Under the pieces are notes generated by a model. The model was not told the DNA's origin. It made no database searches and saw only the letters and a program-made list of their open reading frames with translations. Position numbers and translations under genes: made by a program. From NCBI RefSeq assembly GCF_902493215.1, contig NZ_CABUOL010000022.1, positions 1 through 51,309 on the forward strand: DNA of 51,309 bases. Reading direction: 5' to 3'. This document shows, in pieces, positions 50,285 through 51,309 of this stretch. Position 1 is the stretch's first letter. Every line of letters begins with the position of its first letter. This DNA comes from an uncultured Mediterranea sp. GTDB taxonomy: Bacteria > Bacteroidota > Bacteroidia > Bacteroidales > Bacteroidaceae.

Positions 50285-50872
50285 TCAGCATCCCTCTTTG
50301 CATCCGCAGTCGTCGCCACAACCGTGGTCGCCGCATCCGCCACCGCAGCTGCCGCATCCGCCTCCGCAACCGCCGCTCATCATGCGGGCCATTTCGGCCA
50401 GTTCTTCGTTGGTTGCTTCGCGGCTGGTCACCACTTCGCCTACAAAGTTCAGGTCGCATCCGGCCAGCGGATGGTTCATGTCCATCACTACCACGTCGTC
50501 TTTCACCTCTACCACGCTGCCGTTGATGTGCTGTCCTTCGGCTGTCATCAGGGGTACAATGGCACCTTCCTTGATGCGTTCCGTGTCGAATTTTCCGTCA
50601 ATTAGGAATATTTCCTTCGGCAGGTCGATGACGTGGTCTTCGTCGTATTCGCCGTATGCTTCGTTGCAGGTCAGGGTGAAGTCGAATTTGTCGCCCGCAT
50701 TCAGTCCTTTGATTTGGCTTTCAAAAGCGTCCAGTGTCAGTCCCAGTCCCGAGATGAACTGAAAAGGATGTTCCACGGTGGCTTCTTCTGTAAATTCGCG
50801 CTCACCATCCTCGATAGCATATAGTTTATAGGCTACGGTAATGTACTTGTTTGTTTCCATCTTGTTGTTCAT
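50285..50872 (-). CDS. slyD: SlyD-like FKBP-type peptidyl-prolyl isomerase with Cys-rich tail
   Basis: 195 residues. The FKBP core with an inserted-flap domain runs from about 8 to 160: PFQFISGLGLTLDAFESQIKGLNAGDKFDFTL, AYGEYDEDHVIDLPKEIF and NHPLAGCDLNFVGEVV are SlyD signatures. The last 28 residues hold eight Cys with Gly and His (for example GGCGGGCGSCGGGCGDHGC), like the metal-binding tail of SlyD. It is a cytoplasmic folding helper that may also bind nickel or zinc. METNKY, four codons in, is an alternative start. Confidence 0.92.
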   Translation of the reverse strand: MNNKMETNKYITVAYKLYAIEDGEREFTEEATVEHPFQFISGLGLTLDAFESQIKGLNAGDKFDFTLTCNEAYGEYDEDHVIDLPKEIFLIDGKFDTERIKEGAIVPLMTAEGQHINGSVVEVKDDVVVMDMNHPLAGCDLNFVGEVVTSREATNEELAEMARMMSGGCGGGCGSCGGGCGDHGCGDDCGCKEGC

Positions 50873-50894
50873 TTGTTTTTATTGTTTCAAATTG

Positions 50895-50902
50895 CAAAGA
50901 TA
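50895..50902 (-). promoter_or_regulatory. Putative -7 element of slyD
   Basis: The minus strand reads TATCTTTG, 23 bp before the start codon. No -33 TTG was found at the expected distance. Confidence 0.55.
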
Positions 50903-51299
50903 AGGAAACTCGCCCACATTCGGATAACTTTTGAGGAAATAGTACAAAGTGTTTGAGAACTAAAGAAATATGTAGCTTTGTTCCAGATTCTTCCATTTGT
51001 GGTTTTTGACCGTTTTTGAGGGAGTTAGGAAAACAAATCGCTACTTATCCGTTGCCTTTTCCGGGTTGAAAAAGAAGGTTGGAAATAGTTTCCATTTCTA
51101 CTTTTCATATCCTGTTTATCACTGAATGGAACGATGTTTCTTGCTATGTCTATCATGCAAACTTAGTCATATTTTTCCATATTAGAAAAAAAGACAGGGT
51201 TTGTTTGTTAGGCGAAGGACCTTATTCTCCGTTCCGCTATATTTTTCATGCCATTCATTTGCTCGCTATATAATAATTTTGCAAACAAAGGAATTAGTT
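50903..51299. other. AT-rich intergenic region, nothing recognised
   Basis: Almost 400 bp without a convincing gene, hairpin of note or repeat. The short frames here have no coding features. A TAATTTTG -7 match (51274-51281) close to the right end may be the promoter of the gene that starts at 51300. Confidence 0.5.
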
Positions 51300-51309
51300 A
51301 TGAATCAGG
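51300..51309 (+). CDS. Possible start of a truncated gene at the window edge
   Basis: ATG at 51300 follows a TAATTTTG promoter element (51274-51281) by 18 bp and an AAAGGAAT stretch. Only the first three codons (Met-Asn-Gln) are inside the window, so nothing can be said about its product. Confidence 0.35.

Noticed and set aside
50191..50526. Arg/Ser-rich plus-strand frame opposite the slyD tail
   Set aside because: Its composition mirrors the Gly/Cys codons of slyD, and it begins inside the 35-bp inverted repeat.
51005..51273. 64-codon frame near the right end
   Set aside because: No promoter, leader or family match, and AT-rich random composition. Treated as intergenic.

Overview
The window looks like a chromosomal segment of a gut Bacteroidales bacterium (Bacteroides/Phocaeicola type). 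The reasons are the Sus-type SusC/SusD pair and its surface lipoproteins, Bacteroidales -7 promoter elements (TAnnTTTG, several with a TTTG-like -33 element 19-21 bp upstream), the near absence of Shine-Dalgarno sites, a two-subunit B12-dependent methylmalonyl-CoA mutase, and a Na+-decarboxylase (oad) operon. No tRNA, rRNA, CRISPR, integrase, transposase or phage gene was seen. The species was not determined.

Layout. 0.3-3.7 kb: oadG-oadA-oadB, a biotin-dependent Na+-translocating decarboxylase. 3.7-3.8 kb: a nested palindromic repeat between convergent genes. 3.9-8.6 kb, minus strand: LacI-type regulator, SLC45-like MFS sugar transporter and GH65 disaccharide phosphorylase. 9.1-12.8 kb, plus strand: a GH53 endo-galactanase lipoprotein and a GH2 beta-galactosidase. 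13.1-22.4 kb: a starch Sus locus, susC-susD-susE-susF-susG, where SusG is a GH13 amylase with a CBM58-like insertion. 22.4-27.9 kb: a FemAB/GNAT-like gene, then a housekeeping run of nitroreductase, small membrane protein, DUF2520 protein, kdsC, maf and a MATE exporter. 28.1-34.7 kb: PepSY-like secreted protein, TPR protein, second MATE exporter, cytidylate-kinase-like protein and an AspT/YidE-type transporter. 34.9-39.0 kb: mutA-mutB. Around 39.1 kb: a candidate 60-nt small RNA. 39.2-44.7 kb: rhaM, topB, an M20 dipeptidase and aroC. 45-51 kb: a lipoprotein, an outer-membrane barrel with a PCMD lipoprotein, a cysteine desulfidase and a SlyD-like prolyl isomerase. The first codons of another gene may lie at the right edge.

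How the genes work together. Starch would be bound and cut at the surface by SusC-G. Maltose would then cross the inner membrane through the MFS carrier and be phosphorolysed by GH65. This differs from the SusA/SusB hydrolytic route of the B. thetaiotaomicron prototype. Two identical 14-bp LacI-type operators, in opposite orientation, lie upstream of the LacI gene and of susC. They tie the two halves into one regulon even though the GH53-GH2 galactan pair sits between them.

Most unusual signal. Three unrelated-sequence intergenic arrays (8846-8967, 25147-25315, 46534-46632) share one design: short palindromes repeated at exactly 22-bp period, with a few 33-34-bp steps. I do not recognise a described element with this architecture. 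Other structure includes two copies of a CCACAGATTAC palindrome family, a 35-bp inverted repeat overlapping a stop codon, and the small RNA candidate.
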